From: Takakia lepidozioides
Lineage: Eukaryota; Streptophyta; Takakiopsida; Takakiales; Takakiaceae
Direction: 5' to 3'
NCBI GenBank assembly: GCA_030704615.1
Contig: CM060733.1
Coordinates: 14,322,001-14,386,000 of the forward strand
DNA length: 64,000 bases
Shown here one piece after another: positions 1 to 11,480 of the stretch. Position 1 is the first letter of the stretch; every line of letters starts with the position of its first letter. A program made the position numbers and the translations under genes. The notes beneath the pieces were generated by a model. That model ran no database searches and was not told the DNA's origin. It saw only the letters and a program-made list of their open reading frames with translations.

Positions 1-74
1 TCCTACTTCTGTGTCATTTTGAAAGCCCACCACAAAGGGAGACAACAGTCAGGGGGGGCAGCATGACCACAAAA

Positions 75-205
75 CAAATGAAATGAAATGAAATGGTGCT
101 TTATAACGTCCGCGGAAAGCTCATAGAGCTTATGGGACAAAATGGAAAGAAAAACATGAGAGAAAACAGGAAACCGGAGTCAAAACAAAGAAAAACCAGG
201 AACTA
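75..205 (-). mobile_element. 3' end of a LINE (family A) with (ATTTC)n tail
   Basis: Read on the minus strand, this is a short conserved block containing GTCCCATAAGCTC and GACGTTATAAAG, followed by a run of ATTTC units (seen as AAATG repeats on the plus strand from about 75). The same block and tail recur at 52.9, 55.2 and 59.8 kb, and at 59.8 kb it directly follows a LINE coding end, so this is a severely 5'-truncated LINE copy. It lies in or beyond the intron after the last visible exon of the FGGY kinase gene. The 5' limit is approximate. Confidence 0.6.
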
Positions 206-240
206 CTCCAACTTCTGTAAGCTCTGGTTAAGGGACGAAC

Positions 241-3200
241 CAACAATGGTGGCATGCTCTTGCACATACACCTTGTTCTTTGAGAGCCCACCACAGGCCA
301 AAAGAGTGTCAATCTGCACATGCATGAAGATGGCCTTAGCTAAGAGTTGAGAGTGATAGTTGCAGAATCCCACTGACTCAGTTCTCACAACCTCCAGTAT
401 AAAGCTAAAAAATGCCAATCCATCGAGATATACTGAATTAAGTTGGTTCCCCTGTCAGAGCAGTAAAGACATGGCATGCTAGCTAACACGGCACACAGGA
501 GAATGGTACCTTCAAACCATGAGCATTACAGTGTTCCACAATGTGCCGTGTGCCATATGCAATACCCTGCACAGCTGCCAAGTACAGAAGAGCGAGATCT
601 TCTTCACTGGCATCCAACGTCATGCCATTCACTATCCCTTTTGCGCTGGGATCTGCCATAGGTGACCTGTGCTTCCATGCATTCGTCAAAGCCAGTAGAG
701 CTTCTAATCTTTGACCGTATGAAGACTGGACAGGGCCATACTGTCCCCCTTTATGTAGATTGTTAGCAGCTACTAAAAGTCATCCAGTACCTTCATCGCA
801 CAGTGAAGGGTGACATTAAGTTCAAGTACAAGTGGAAGTTGTCTGATAAGACTGCATGAATACTCATCCCTTTTTCTGAAAACATACAACTTTGAATGTT
901 ATCATCACAAGATATGGAGCAATTTCAGACAGCACACCAAAGGCTGGCTTCCCACATTTAGACGAATCCAAACTCACCTGTTACCATGAAAGTCCGGTAA
1001 GATGTGCAAATCCTTTGTCAAAGCACTCTGAAATGGCACTGTTGGATCAGCAGCGAGATTTTCCAGAATGCCATTCAGCATCTCATATAGAGAGACTTCT
1101 GTCAAGGCACAATTGATTGTCTCTGTGTTAAACACACGTCTGCTAAGTTCTATTCTTACAATTAGTTCATCACTCTGATTTGCAGGGCTCATGTTAACAC
1201 CAATAAAGATAGAATGCTAGGCACATAGATGTCCCAGTAGAGGAGGAAATAAAGTTTTGACAGGCTCTTCTGACAAATGACCTGTATAGCACAAGTTGCA
1301 TCTCTGACTGAGGCACTTTAACAGTTAAGGATGAGTCTCACTCTGAGAAGCAGCACGGTTGGCAAGCGCTGGAGCAGCTGGATGAGTCTCCACCAAGTGA
1401 TCCAGAAGTGCCCCTGTCGCACTCTGACCTCCTTCTGTGAGCCAAAGCTCCGGTACCATGGCTGCACCCGACCATGTTCGCCTAGTTTGCACTAATAACC
1501 CACACTCTCTAACTCTCTCAAAACCAGCTAATTTCGGATGTGGAAGCTGAGCTTTGCCATCGAGATAGGTTGGCATCCACTTTCTCATGCAGTGCATTCA
1601 GTAATTATCTGAGTGAGAGGTCTTCTTTGCAAGCATTAGAAGACTGCTAGGCAAGTTGATGCACAAAGTTGTGGACCTGGTTAGGTCGGTTTGTGATAAC
1701 TTCGCAATATGACACTTCAGCAGGGAGTAAAAAGGTGAGAACTTTCTCATTGCTCTAGTTTAGTCAAATCTGGAGCGAGAATTCATCTTTAGCAGTGGCC
1801 CCTCACCATTTCTTCTCCTAATCCACACCCTGTCCTCTTCTTTCTGTCCCATGTGAACTGGGTGTGGGGTCTATGGCCAGAATGCTACTGCAAGTGTGGC
1901 TTTGAGACTTGTCTCTCTCACTTCCACCTTGAGTTATTGCATCCCCAATTGTATCCTGGAATGCATCTGCCTTTGATTGGAGCATTATCCTACATGCTCC
2001 AGTAATTCTTCAAGCTGGGGATATCATGCTGGATAATACCTGACCAGTATGGGCCCCAAACACCAGGGATGAAGACCTTGTCTTGCGACAGGGCCATATG
2101 ACATGTAGATGTTCCACAAACAAGCACCATCCTACGACATAAGCCATCATCAACATTGTCCTTCCCTGCATCTGCCACCAGACACATCAATCCTTCTTTG
2201 TAAGCAAAAGCTACCAGCACCTCCTTGAGATCGGTACATGTTGTTGAATGGTAGCTGGCGACTGCAGGACATGGTATGTAAGCCATACTCTAAATATCTA
2301 TGTAGGAGGGCTCCAGGTTTACATTTGAAAGGTAGAGGTAAGGAGATAGACCATATCCAGGCAACAGTGAATGCTCTATGAAGAACCTACAAAGAGTGGT
2401 ACACCAGTAAACTACAAACAACAAAAGAAGAAAGAAGACTGCAGCCTTAATGCTTAGATAGTCACTCTTAGAGGACAATATTTCTTGAATAGCAGTGACT
2501 AGCTGCTAAACTCCCCACTGACTCTATCAGTGTACAAAGAACAGGCAGCAAAAGAGATGACTGAAAACGACAAACAAAGCTTAAAAGCAAGCAAAACAAG
2601 GAAAGAACAGAGGCCAAGAAACAACACATGGCACCTTTTCCATGTGGGATGCTTTCAAGAACTCCAATCCCGCCAGCATGAGCATCGATCAACGATGTTC
2701 CAACAGGAGTTCCCTCCACCAGACCAAGCTCCTGCACAAAAGATGAAGCAATTTCACTCATCTTTCCACCTACCTTGTGGGAGATGACAAATTCATACCT
2801 CTGCTCTGTGTACAACGGTACGGAATAATGATGCAGACTGCTACCATAAGCAGTCTGATACTAATATCTTTAAGCTGCGACCCTCTGCAGAAATTCTACA
2901 AATGACTGGAGTGCAGGTATGTGTTGTAAGCAGCTGTACAGAGCAAGAAGCTAATCATTGATCTTCGCAGATATTCACCTACATAGGATAGTTCTTGCCT
3001 GCGCAGCCAGATGAGTGAGCCCAGCACCCAGTGGATGCCCAGGAAATGCCACACTCCGTCCTGCAAAGCATGCCAGACAACTGAATAACACTAGGCCCAT
3101 TCTTCTTGCTGAACAGATATCACCAATCTCAACCTTACTAAATCTGGTCTCCTGAAAGTAACCCCTCAAAGTCCAAACATGACAAGGTCCCGAGCAGCCT

Positions 3201-5859
3201 GAGGCAGTAATACAGCCAAATCCAGTTTGATCCCTCGCCGTGTCCCCGGCAGCGGCCAATCACATGGTCTGACTGATCCCCTATCCCCGGCCGATCCCCG
3301 CCCACCTGTGCCTATGGGGAATGGGACAAAGAACCATCTACAGTTTTGACAAATGTTCAAACCACATGGCTGTCTCTTGCAACCTGATGAAGATAACACA
3401 GAATTCAAACTCCCAATCTTCCAATGAGTGCATTTAATTGTCACCCAGCTTTGTGAAAGATGGACAAAGACCATACCCTGGTGACCCCAGGCCTTTCTAA
3501 GGGTTGTGATGAAGGTAAAAGCAATACCGATGGTAGCATAGCCACCTTCAACCAGGTCGCCCAAACCGATCTCTTGCCAGAAAACATCATCCCATCCACA
3601 GGCTTGCAAGGCAACGGAGTCATCGCCTGACATCTGCTGTAAATGCGCATGCCCCAGATATGTCCATTTGCACACTGTTGTGCACAGGCTGCGCGTGTCA
3701 TCACCAGTCGCCCTGAAACTACTTGGGTTAGAGAGTGTCTGACCATTTATATTTTTCCCACTATACCAACCAATACTCATCCACCAGGTTAAACCTTCTA
3801 CATTGTATCCTGTGGCGAGGCAACTTTGTACAATAGCCAGGAAGTTGAGTGACGAAGCATAACGCTAATACAACCCCCACAGCAGAGCAGAAGATGAGTG
3901 TGCCTTGCAATTGAAGTACAATTGCACAACCTTCCATCACACTCCCATCATATAAGCATGGAGGGGGCACAACAAACCGGTAAGTAAGCCAGTCACTCAA
4001 ATCCATCCACCGAAACGCAACTGCCCAAGACTCCTTCAGATTTTCCTTCACCCACAATAGCTGCACACGGCGGTAAAGCCTGTTATGAGAGGAGATTGAA
4101 AATCCATAGGTCCTTCGAAGATCTCCCAGAAACAGTGTCAAAGGAGACCAGACATTTAGGGAAGGCCACATTATAGCGCTATGATTTTAGACCGCATCTT
4201 TGCAAATCGAGTAAAGGGGGCACTTCCTGGATATACAAGAGATCATGGCTGGGGAACATAATGTGAGACAGCACAGTACATACCAGGTGAGAAATTGCTC
4301 CATGGTTTCAGAGAGAAAGACATGAAAGCAGTTCACAATGCACCCTGCCTACTTTTTCAAAGCAGTACCACTAGATTCTACACTGCACACTCCAAGGATG
4401 TGAAAAAAGAAAATACAAGCCTCTGTTGTCTTCACAATCAACATTTGGCTTGAGGGACAGTCTTCATAAGTTACCTTTGGTGGCTGCATTTCTGGAGAAA
4501 GGGCGCCACCAACGAATTGCAGCACAGGAGACTGACAGGCATTAATGCGCTCTGTCTGCTGAACTGCCCTGTGATCCATCCACACAATCACGTTGCGCCT
4601 TGCATCCCCTGTCCTTGACACTGTTACCGGGGAGTCATCTGTACCTACAGCGACTGCACACTCCTCTCACTTGTTAGCAAGTAGAGCCAACCCAAAGTCA
4701 CCAGTCTCTAAGACCAGTACCTGGTTGTAATTGTCGACAAATCCTGTTTTGCAAATACTGCTTTCCTCTAGAAGAGGCTCAATATACAGTGCATAATGAA
4801 CGGGGAATTCAATCTCATAATGGGGACAATCAGCTGCTCACCCTCCACTATTTAGTATCATTTCCATGCTTTCAGCTAGCAGGAGTGGGCTACCTTACCA
4901 AACAAGAACTTTCAAGTGTGCAAATTTGCAAATTTGCAGAATGAGTAGTTTATAAGTGAAATACTACAATTTGCTTGTAACAGCATTGCTACAATCACTG
5001 ATGCATACACCTACCAAGAGAGCAAGTAGCAGCAAAGCCAATGCCACAAATATCATGGCCAGATATCCTTGCAAGCTTGCAGACTGTCTTGACTGCAGCA
5101 CAGATAGCAAGCCAGATATCCGTTGAAGATTGTTCCACAAATTTTCCTTCCTTCCAAATTTGAATAGGGCTGGTTGCAGCACCTAGTAATTTTCCATTTC
5201 CATCAAACACCCCTGGATAGCCAAAGTTGGAATATCAGATGCTGGCATTCTTAGTCCATACCTCACAGTATAAAAGCTCCCCACACTATCCTCCCCATTT
5301 CAAATTTTCCTACAAATTTAATCCTTCACATATTGCTCCTATCACCTCCTCCCCTATCACAAGTGCAAACTGATACAGTAAACATTCAGAAAAAGCCAGT
5401 GTCTTCGAATATAAATCCAGCCGCAGAAGACCAACAGGCGACGATGAGTCGTTGGTTGTCTAGCTCCAGGTAGCAGCGGTCATTTAGCCACAATCTTCAA
5501 CTGCTTAGCTACCTTGCCGGGGGCAACAAGAGTCATCTAGCGACGATACATGTGCGGAACTGATCCGCACATTCACATTCACATTCACTTATCGCCTTAG
5601 TTTACACGTAGAAGAAATTGCACGAGCATAGCGAAGGATAACTAGCTTCCCCAGCAGATGCTGAGGAGAAGCCGCCGTGAGATTGTAATCAACGACGTAT
5701 TCAACCGTCAATTTCAGACTCATGCATATAACGACTGGACAACATCTACACGGACAGCGAGTTGATGCCATCACCTGCTCGTGCACTGCCAGTTCCCACA
5801 TCCACACCTAGAAACAATGCGCGTTTCTTCTCACTCTCGGGCCTTGCCTGCTGTGACAT
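241..5859 (-). CDS. FGGY-family carbohydrate kinase (ribitol/ribulose kinase-like), 3' end missing
   Basis: Likely a cytosolic ATP-dependent kinase of a pentose or pentitol. The protein follows the plant FGGY kinase family almost end to end. Exons on the minus strand are about 5859-5780 (MSQQARPES then [14 protein letters not shown], the N-terminal phosphate-binding strand), 5212-5015 (EQSSTDIW), 4653-4475 ([18 protein letters not shown]), 4060-3978 ([20 protein letters not shown]), 3712-3528 ([16 protein letters not shown]), 3060-2999 ([11 protein letters not shown]), 2731-2635 ([15 protein letters not shown]), about 2208-2040 ([13 protein letters not shown]), about 1450-1340 ([16 protein letters not shown]), 1098-978 ([11 protein letters not shown]), 666-510 ([19 protein letters not shown]) and 313-241 ([19 protein letters not shown]). 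Reading phases close at most junctions. The C-terminal hundred or so residues must lie left of the window. The intron after [11 protein letters not shown]...LAAQ has a GC donor. Substrate is inferred from family only. Confidence 0.88.
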
Positions 5860-5871
5860 GGCCTCCGATCT

Positions 5872-5902
5872 GAGCTCCGACTTGAGCTCCGACTTGAGCT
5901 CC
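5872..5902. repeat. Short 12-bp tandem repeat just upstream of the FGGY kinase start
   Basis: A 12-bp unit (GAGCTCCGACTT) occurs two to three times in tandem. On the minus strand the frame stays open through it and would encode an ELKS-like repeat joined to the MSQQ start. I chose the downstream ATG because family similarity begins just after it. The open upstream frame leaves room for a longer N-terminus. Confidence 0.6.
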
Positions 5903-6139
5903 TGTTGGGATTGCAGCGTGAGAACAAGCAGCAGAGCGCGAGGACGAGCACCGAGGAAGGAATGCAAACGGATCGTGCGCTTTTTCCCTCTCACCACCTG
6001 CTCAGGTCTGGTGCTCAAATCCTTGTGAGGCTCTACGACCGCTTCCACCCTAACCTGCAACAACTCATGCATGGAAGACACAACAGTTGCACTGTGCCCT
6101 TGACCAAAGCCCCCTCTTAGCACCTTCTTCATCTTCATG

Positions 6140-6957
6140 TATCCATTGACTGGTTGAGCTTCAGTCTGGTAGACATTGATTGCTTCATGTGTGTCTGAGA
6201 TGTAGAGAAGAGCATGTACACCAGCAGGCTGTCTTGCTTTCCAAGCTAGTGCTTGGAGTGATGCTTCTCAGAGGAGAACAGGTGACTTTGCATCACTATT
6301 ATGTTGAAGTAGATGCTTGTTAGTTATGTTGTTGCTGCAGTTGTGCACAGCTTCAGTCTGGGATAGACAGTGATACTGATGCACTCAGCCTCAATAAGCA
6401 ATTGAGCTTAGATGATCTGAAATCCTCATTGTAGTGTGGTGGCTGCTTCTAAGGCATGTCAGGGAATTGGTCGCCTTTTGAGAGTGAATGTATTAAGGGT
6501 TCCCTTGTTCAAGCCAATTTGAATCCCAACCTTCACCTCTTTCTGCAGGGACAACCAACATTTGGCCCAGGCACAAGCTGCCGCCGCATTAGTGGTTGTG
6601 GGTTCAAACAGCGTTGGATATCATAAAGGTGTTCACCTTCATACCAGAAGGTAGTGGCCCTTCAGGGTCAAGTGACACCATAAGTTCCGCTTGCTTTTTC
6701 TTTTTCTTCCTGCAGGGCTGCTTGTTTCTGCAATCCACAAGGAGGGCCTCTGCAATAAGGTTTAAACTAATTTTGGTGGCAATATTGGAATTCTGGTCAT
6801 CACCATGGACAGCTCACTGAGCCAGTGGGATACTGACTTGTTACATCCAGTGCGACCGACGGTTTTTTCTGACTTGTTTATTGGTTACATAATTATGATT
6901 ATGATTTTTTGGCATTCAGATTTGATGTGATACATCCCTTCCAGCTTCTTGCATGTT
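6140..6957. other. Intergenic, no gene seen
   Basis: Lies between the presumed 5' region of the FGGY kinase and the end of the PPR/DYW sequence. I see no conserved coding stretch. A GTGGGTTCAAAC string near 6598 resembles a pol III B box, but no matching A box is evident at the right distance. Confidence 0.5.
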
Positions 6958-7261
6958 TCACCAATAATCCCCGCAAGAACAAACCCCCTCTTGGAAGTGA
7001 TGAAAACGGTTCACATCCCGTACAACAACTGCTCGCCCAACGCTTTGTGAGATGAACTTGGTGGCAGTCACACACCCGGAGTTTCTTGATGGATTGGATA
7101 GGTATCCCCGGGGGGGGGGGGGGGGGTTTTGCTGAGGAGACAAAAAGCAATGGCCAGCTCCTCGCTGTGATGGCAAACATAAATTTCCTTTTGTTCCTCC
7201 TCCGCATCGTGCAATACAAAGCGCATGTACCCAGCCTCCTTCATCTGCCCCCATAGTTTCT
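6958..7261 (-). pseudogene. Frame-disrupted DYW domain of the adjacent PPR gene
   Basis: Continuing from the PPR stop, the minus strand still carries nearly a whole E+/DYW region, but spread over several frames. A first frame gives [12 protein letters not shown] and [12 protein letters not shown], a second gives [11 protein letters not shown], and a third ends [24 protein letters not shown] and CSCGDYW before a stop. DYW domains are the cytidine deaminase module of plant organelle RNA-editing PPR proteins. The CHH and C-DCH zinc/active-site signatures survive but cannot be joined without frame corrections. At least three disruptions are needed: one next to EEIHAS-stop, one at or near a 17-G run, and one at the CDCH/ATKF junction. 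Decay is likely, but sequencing error at the homopolymer could account for one of them. Confidence 0.75.
7110..7126. repeat. Run of 17 G within the DYW region
   Basis: A 4-C plus 17-G homopolymer lies exactly where the DYW reading frame shifts. In intact family members this position codes for a short TPPGTPL-like loop, so the run looks expanded or mis-sequenced. Confidence 0.8.
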
Positions 7262-9631
7262 TCAGCTAGCATGGATTTCCTCGATCTGTGGATGTAATCC
7301 GTCTTCTACAGAAAATGCATGCACACAGTTGTTCGCCTCAGTGTAGCTGTTTCCTGGGTCCTTTCTAACACCTCTGTCCTGCATCACTTTTCTTACCTTT
7401 GCTTTATCGTCCCACCTGCCAGCTGCAGCATAGATGTTTGATAGCAGGACATACGTTGCAGTGTCCCGTGGATCCCACTTGAGAATGCTTTTGGCAGCAT
7501 GCTCTGCTATCTCCACATCACCATGGATTCTGCAGGCACCAAGCAAGACGGCCCAAACTGAAGCACCCGGTTCAGTTGGCATTCTCTTAATGAAGTCCTC
7601 AGCATCTTTCAGTCGGCCTGCACGGCTGAGAAGATCCACCATGCAGCCAAAATGCTCCACTGTGGGTGCGAGGCCATGAATTCTACTCAAGGAATCAAAA
7701 TAGTGACAGCCTTCATCCACTAGGCCCATGTGGCTGCATGCAGACATAACAGCAGTGAAGGTGATACTGTCCGGTTTCAAGCCTTCCTTTTGCATCTGCT
7801 GAAAGAGTTGGAGGGCCTTCCTACCACAACCATGCTGGGCATATCCTGTGATCATCACATTCCATGAAACGACATCACGTTCACCCATTTTGTCAAACAC
7901 GTGCCGTGCCTGCTCTACGCTCCCACATTTAGCATACATATCAATAAGGGTATTCTCCAAATCAATGACTTGCCCAATTTCAGCTTTGATAATGTCGGCA
8001 TGAACGTGCTGGCCCTTTTCCAGAGCTCCTAGGCTAGCACATGCATTCAGAACACAAATGAAAGTGACCTGGTTGGGCGTCACCCCTTCCTGTTGCATTA
8101 GTTTGTATAATTCGAGACCCTGCTCACCAGAACCATGCTGAGCATATCCCGCTATCATTGCATTCCAGGAGACCACATTGTGTTGAGCTATTTTGTCAAA
8201 CACTTGACGTGCATTCTCTAAACTTCCACATTTAGCATACATGTCAACCAGGGTTGTCTCCAACACAAGGCATGACGGAATTCCAGCTTTGCTTATGTCA
8301 GCATGAACCTGCTTGCCTTTTTCCAGCACTTCTAAGCTGGCACATGCGTTGAGCACACAAATGAACGTAACCCTATCAGGCCTCACCCCTTCTCGTTGCA
8401 TTTTATCATAAAATCTGAGAGCATCTTCAGCATGCCCATGATGAGCATACCCTGCTATCATCACAGTCCATGAGACCACATCTCGTTTGCCCATGTTGTT
8501 GAACACTTCTCGTGCATCCTTTAGGCTCCCACATTTGGCATACATGTCAACAAGGGAATTTTGCAGATTGATATATGACATCACTCCACCTCTGACAATG
8601 TCAGCATGCACACGCTTGCCCATTTCCAGGGCTCCTAGGCTTGCACACGCATTGAGAACGCTACTGTACGTGAACATGTCAGGGATTACCCCTTGCTGTT
8701 GCATTAGGTCATAAAAATTGAGAGCCTCTTCACCATGCCCATGCAGAGCATATCCTGTGATTATTGCAGTCCACGAGACCACATCTCGCTTGGCCATTCT
8801 GTCAAACACTTCGCGCGCATCCTTTATGCTCCCGCACTTGGCATATGTGTCAACAAGAGTATTCTCCAAATTAGTATATGACGCAATCCCAGCATTGATG
8901 ATATCAGCATGGACCTGCTTGACTTTTTCTAGGGCTCCTAAGCTTGCACACGCATTGAGAATACAAATGTATGTGACCCTATCGGGTGCCACCCCTTCCA
9001 ATTGCATTTGCTCATAGATTTCGAAAGCTTCTTCTGCATGGCCATGCTTTGCATATCCTCCCATCATCACAGTCCAAGTGAAAATGTCTCGTTCAGGCAT
9101 TTCCTTAAAAACTTGACGTGCATCCAGCATGCTCCCGCACTTGGCATACATGTTGACAAGGGTATTGACTGTTGAGATGTGAGGCTTGACTTCACTTTGG
9201 ACAATGTGCGCATGCACCTGCTTCCCCTCTCTCAGGGCTTTCATTTTGATGCACCCCTGCAAGAGACACATGTAAATATTGGCATCTGTCTGAGAGTGGT
9301 CCAAAATGTGCAGTGCCTCTTTCAACCTTCCCTCCTTAACCAATGTTCTTACATCCCCGAGAGTGGCAGACTTCATTTTGTCAACCTCTTCTTTTGGCCT
9401 TCTGTTTGAACTAGGGGCGACAGTGGGGATGGCAATGTGGTTACCGATCTGATGTCCAACAATACCTTGCCCCTGATGCAAACATGCCATCCTGAGTAAC
9501 TTGAAACTAGTACTTACGAATTCTGGTACCAAGTACCTCAGAGCTTCCAGATATCCAGAATAATATGTCTTCATGAGGAAAGCCTTTTTGATGAGTTTTA
9601 GTCGGGTTAGACCACTCCCGCAGTCATCCAT
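7262..9631 (-). CDS. PLS-class pentatricopeptide repeat protein, truncated before DYW
   Basis: A single-exon PPR protein of about 789 residues, the usual organisation for an organelle RNA-binding or editing factor. The first ATG in frame is at 9631; the open frame continues upstream to a TTG, which is not a plausible start. From about residue 130 the protein is built of P-L-S triplets of roughly 101 residues. Recurring cores are [37 protein letters not shown] and [18 protein letters not shown]. The C-terminus has E-type motifs ([45 protein letters not shown]) and then a premature stop. N-terminal residues 1-60 are a poor but possible targeting region. As written the protein lacks DYW, so it could still act as an E-class factor relying on a separate deaminase, or be a decaying gene. 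Target RNA cannot be read from this sequence. Confidence 0.85.
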   Translation of the reverse strand: MDDCGSGLTRLKLIKKAFLMKTYYSGYLEALRYLVPEFVSTSFKLLRMACLHQGQGIVGHQIGNHIAIPTVAPSSNRRPKEEVDKMKSATLGDVRTLVKEGRLKEALHILDHSQTDANIYMCLLQGCIKMKALREGKQVHAHIVQSEVKPHISTVNTLVNMYAKCGSMLDARQVFKEMPERDIFTWTVMMGGYAKHGHAEEAFEIYEQMQLEGVAPDRVTYICILNACASLGALEKVKQVHADIINAGIASYTNLENTLVDTYAKCGSIKDAREVFDRMAKRDVVSWTAIITGYALHGHGEEALNFYDLMQQQGVIPDMFTYSSVLNACASLGALEMGKRVHADIVRGGVMSYINLQNSLVDMYAKCGSLKDAREVFNNMGKRDVVSWTVMIAGYAHHGHAEDALRFYDKMQREGVRPDRVTFICVLNACASLEVLEKGKQVHADISKAGIPSCLVLETTLVDMYAKCGSLENARQVFDKIAQHNVVSWNAMIAGYAQHGSGEQGLELYKLMQQEGVTPNQVTFICVLNACASLGALEKGQHVHADIIKAEIGQVIDLENTLIDMYAKCGSVEQARHVFDKMGERDVVSWNVMITGYAQHGCGRKALQLFQQMQKEGLKPDSITFTAVMSACSHMGLVDEGCHYFDSLSRIHGLAPTVEHFGCMVDLLSRAGRLKDAEDFIKRMPTEPGASVWAVLLGACRIHGDVEIAEHAAKSILKWDPRDTATYVLLSNIYAAAGRWDDKAKVRKVMQDRGVRKDPGNSYTEANNCVHAFSVEDGLHPQIEEIHAS

Positions 9632-10117
9632 GACGAAACTACACAGTGGCAACTCAATCTACTCGAAGTTGCATCCACAACACAACAACCATGGTATTCT
9701 CCAAGAGAGGTCCATGCTGCTCGACCTGATGTCATGGTGGTTATCTCTGCTATCACCCCAGGAGGGCTCCAGCACCTCTCGAACCACAGAGCCTCCTTTG
9801 CACGCTTGTATGGGAAGTGCACACATTTTGAATTATTCTGTGGAACCAACTGGGTATGAAGCTTAGCAAACTGATCACAAACACATAGGGACCAGGCTGA
9901 AACTACCACAGGCCCCAAAGTATACATTATAAATAATAGGGAACAATCTTCAACAGGAAACATTCACGCTCGGCAAGAAGAGTCATCAAAATTTGAACGT
10001 TTTTCGAAAAGAAGATTGTCAATCATCTTAACACAATTTAGTCCACAAAATTATACTCATTCCACTTCCAGTCAAAAGTCTAGCCAACCTTCATGTTGTG
10101 AGTGCTAAGGGCCTCAC

Positions 10118-10734
10118 CTTAACAAACTCTTTATCCCACTGTGAAGGCCCTGAGATGAACTCCTGCGAAAGCCGTTCTATGATCATTTCTTGGTCTGCGT
10201 GCCAGCGACCACCAGAATGTAAGATCTTTGTCAGTTTCAAATTGTCTCCATCTTCATTGAAGACTGCCACTGTATCTTTAGGTGACATACAAGACCAAAA
10301 AAATGGTCTTTTGTAGTGGTGAGATAACCATAGATAGCATCACCTAATCAAACCCAATATCTCGCCACTTCAAAGGATCATTCAAATCGTCCAAGAAAAA
10401 TCAGTTCTATGCTCATCGCTTCGCCTGCATTAAGTACAGCCAAAACATATCGGATCTTAAACAGCTCGAAATTTCTTAAACCTAATTGAAGAGTACTAGT
10501 TCAGCTTATTCTCTCTCTCTCCCCTCAATAGCCCGAACCACAGGTCTCTCTCTCTTCCATACACACGTACTGAATGAAATGAACATGAATATACCAAAAG
10601 TTCCAAATGCTGCAAAAGCGTCAGTCCTTCTCACGTTCCTCCACAGTTTGGACGTCCCTGTGAAATTGTTCCACCAGAACGCGTCTGGTGTGTGCTGGAG
10701 CAGGTCGACGATATTTCTGGACACATGTGACCAT
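10118..10734 (-). CDS. Fragment of an unrecognised two-or-more-exon gene
   Basis: Two exons can be joined in phase on the minus strand. Exon 1 (10734-10635) starts MVTCVQKYRRPAPAH and ends at a GTGAGA donor. Exon 2 (10263-10118) follows a GTGGCAG acceptor, reads FNEDGDNLKLTKILHSGG, then ADQEMIIERLSQEF and SQWDKEFVK, and ends at a GTGAGG donor. I do not recognise the family. A third segment in phase may follow on the same strand (about 9900-9607, FAKLHTQLVPQNNSK to a stop at 9607), but it would run into the start of the PPR gene, so I left it out of the call. A telo-box lies about 150 bp upstream of the ATG, which supports a promoter there. The function is unknown. Confidence 0.4.
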
Positions 10735-10880
10735 TTCTCTGGCTCTCTCTCTCAAAATCCTGCGTTATGCTACGGCACTCTGCATGGCTCCCACGCAAAA
10801 ACGAACGTCACCATGGCGCTGGGCGGGATTGCTGCTCGTACTTGCCCAAGCTCGAGACTTCGCAGGCAGTCGCGCTAAGC

Positions 10881-10891
10881 CCCTAAACCCT
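10881..10891. promoter_or_regulatory. Telo-box (CCCTAAACCCT)
   Basis: A plant telomere-type motif of the kind common near transcription starts of ribosomal and housekeeping genes. It lies about 150 bp upstream of the presumed start of the unrecognised minus-strand gene at 10734. Function is inferred from motif and position only. Confidence 0.4.
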
Positions 10892-10979
10892 CTTGCGGTA
10901 TCGTCCGTCAGATCTTAAGACATCAACGCCCCATAATAATATTCAGTTTACCTCAAGCCAACGAATGAGTGAAGATAGT

Positions 10980-11190
10980 TTTAGTTTGGGGTATGGTATT
11001 TTGAACATACCATGCGGGTACTGGTATAGAGGCCTTCGTTCGATTGTGATACCAGGGAAGCACTGGTATTGGCAAAAATCTTAGATTTGGATACCATGGT
11101 GGTATCCATAATGCAGTATTGATGTGGTGTTTTACGGGTATTAATATCAAAGAGTTTTGAACAACCTATACCAGGGTAGGGGTTGGGTAT
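10980..11190. repeat. GGTAT/ATACC-rich repeat patch
   Basis: ACTGGTAT and ATACCAGG-type words recur in both orientations roughly every 20-40 bp. The same vocabulary fills 15293-15943, so the two are probably related non-autonomous element sequences. No clean ends were found here. Confidence 0.4.
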
Positions 11191-11389
11191 ATGCGATTGC
11201 GAAACCAAAATGCTCTCACGTGGGGAAATACGAAACTATCTGAAAACTGTGCTCACGCGAAAAAAAATCATGAAATTAATCGTCCAAAGCTTAACCAAAC
11301 TCACTTGAGCACAAAAACCCATAAATATATCTGCCAGAACGCAAAGATCAGCGCATGTAAACAATGTGGCAAGAACAACAAAAAAAATG

Positions 11390-11480
11390 GGGTTTCGCCA
11401 GCGAAACCCAAACGGTTTTTGCCAGCGAAACTTGGTTTCATTGGCGAAATTGGTGTTTGGTTTTGGTTTTGGTTTTCTTT
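11390..11480. repeat. Cluster of GGTTTCGC/GCGAAACC inverted words
   Basis: GGTTTCGCCAGCGAAACC forms a hairpin with 8-bp arms. Nearby variants (GCCAGCGAAAC, TTTCATTGGCGAAA) repeat the theme, followed by three GGTTTT units. No coding sense is apparent. Confidence 0.45.

Noticed and set aside
9632-9652. Seven extra residues at the PPR N-terminus
   Set aside because: They depend on a TTG start; the first ATG is at 9631.
10506-10724. Open minus-strand frame with a hydrophobic stretch (GTFGIFMFISFS)
   Set aside because: Its apparent start is GTG with a stop just upstream. The overlapping frame from the ATG at 10734 has a proper donor and joins the next exon in phase.
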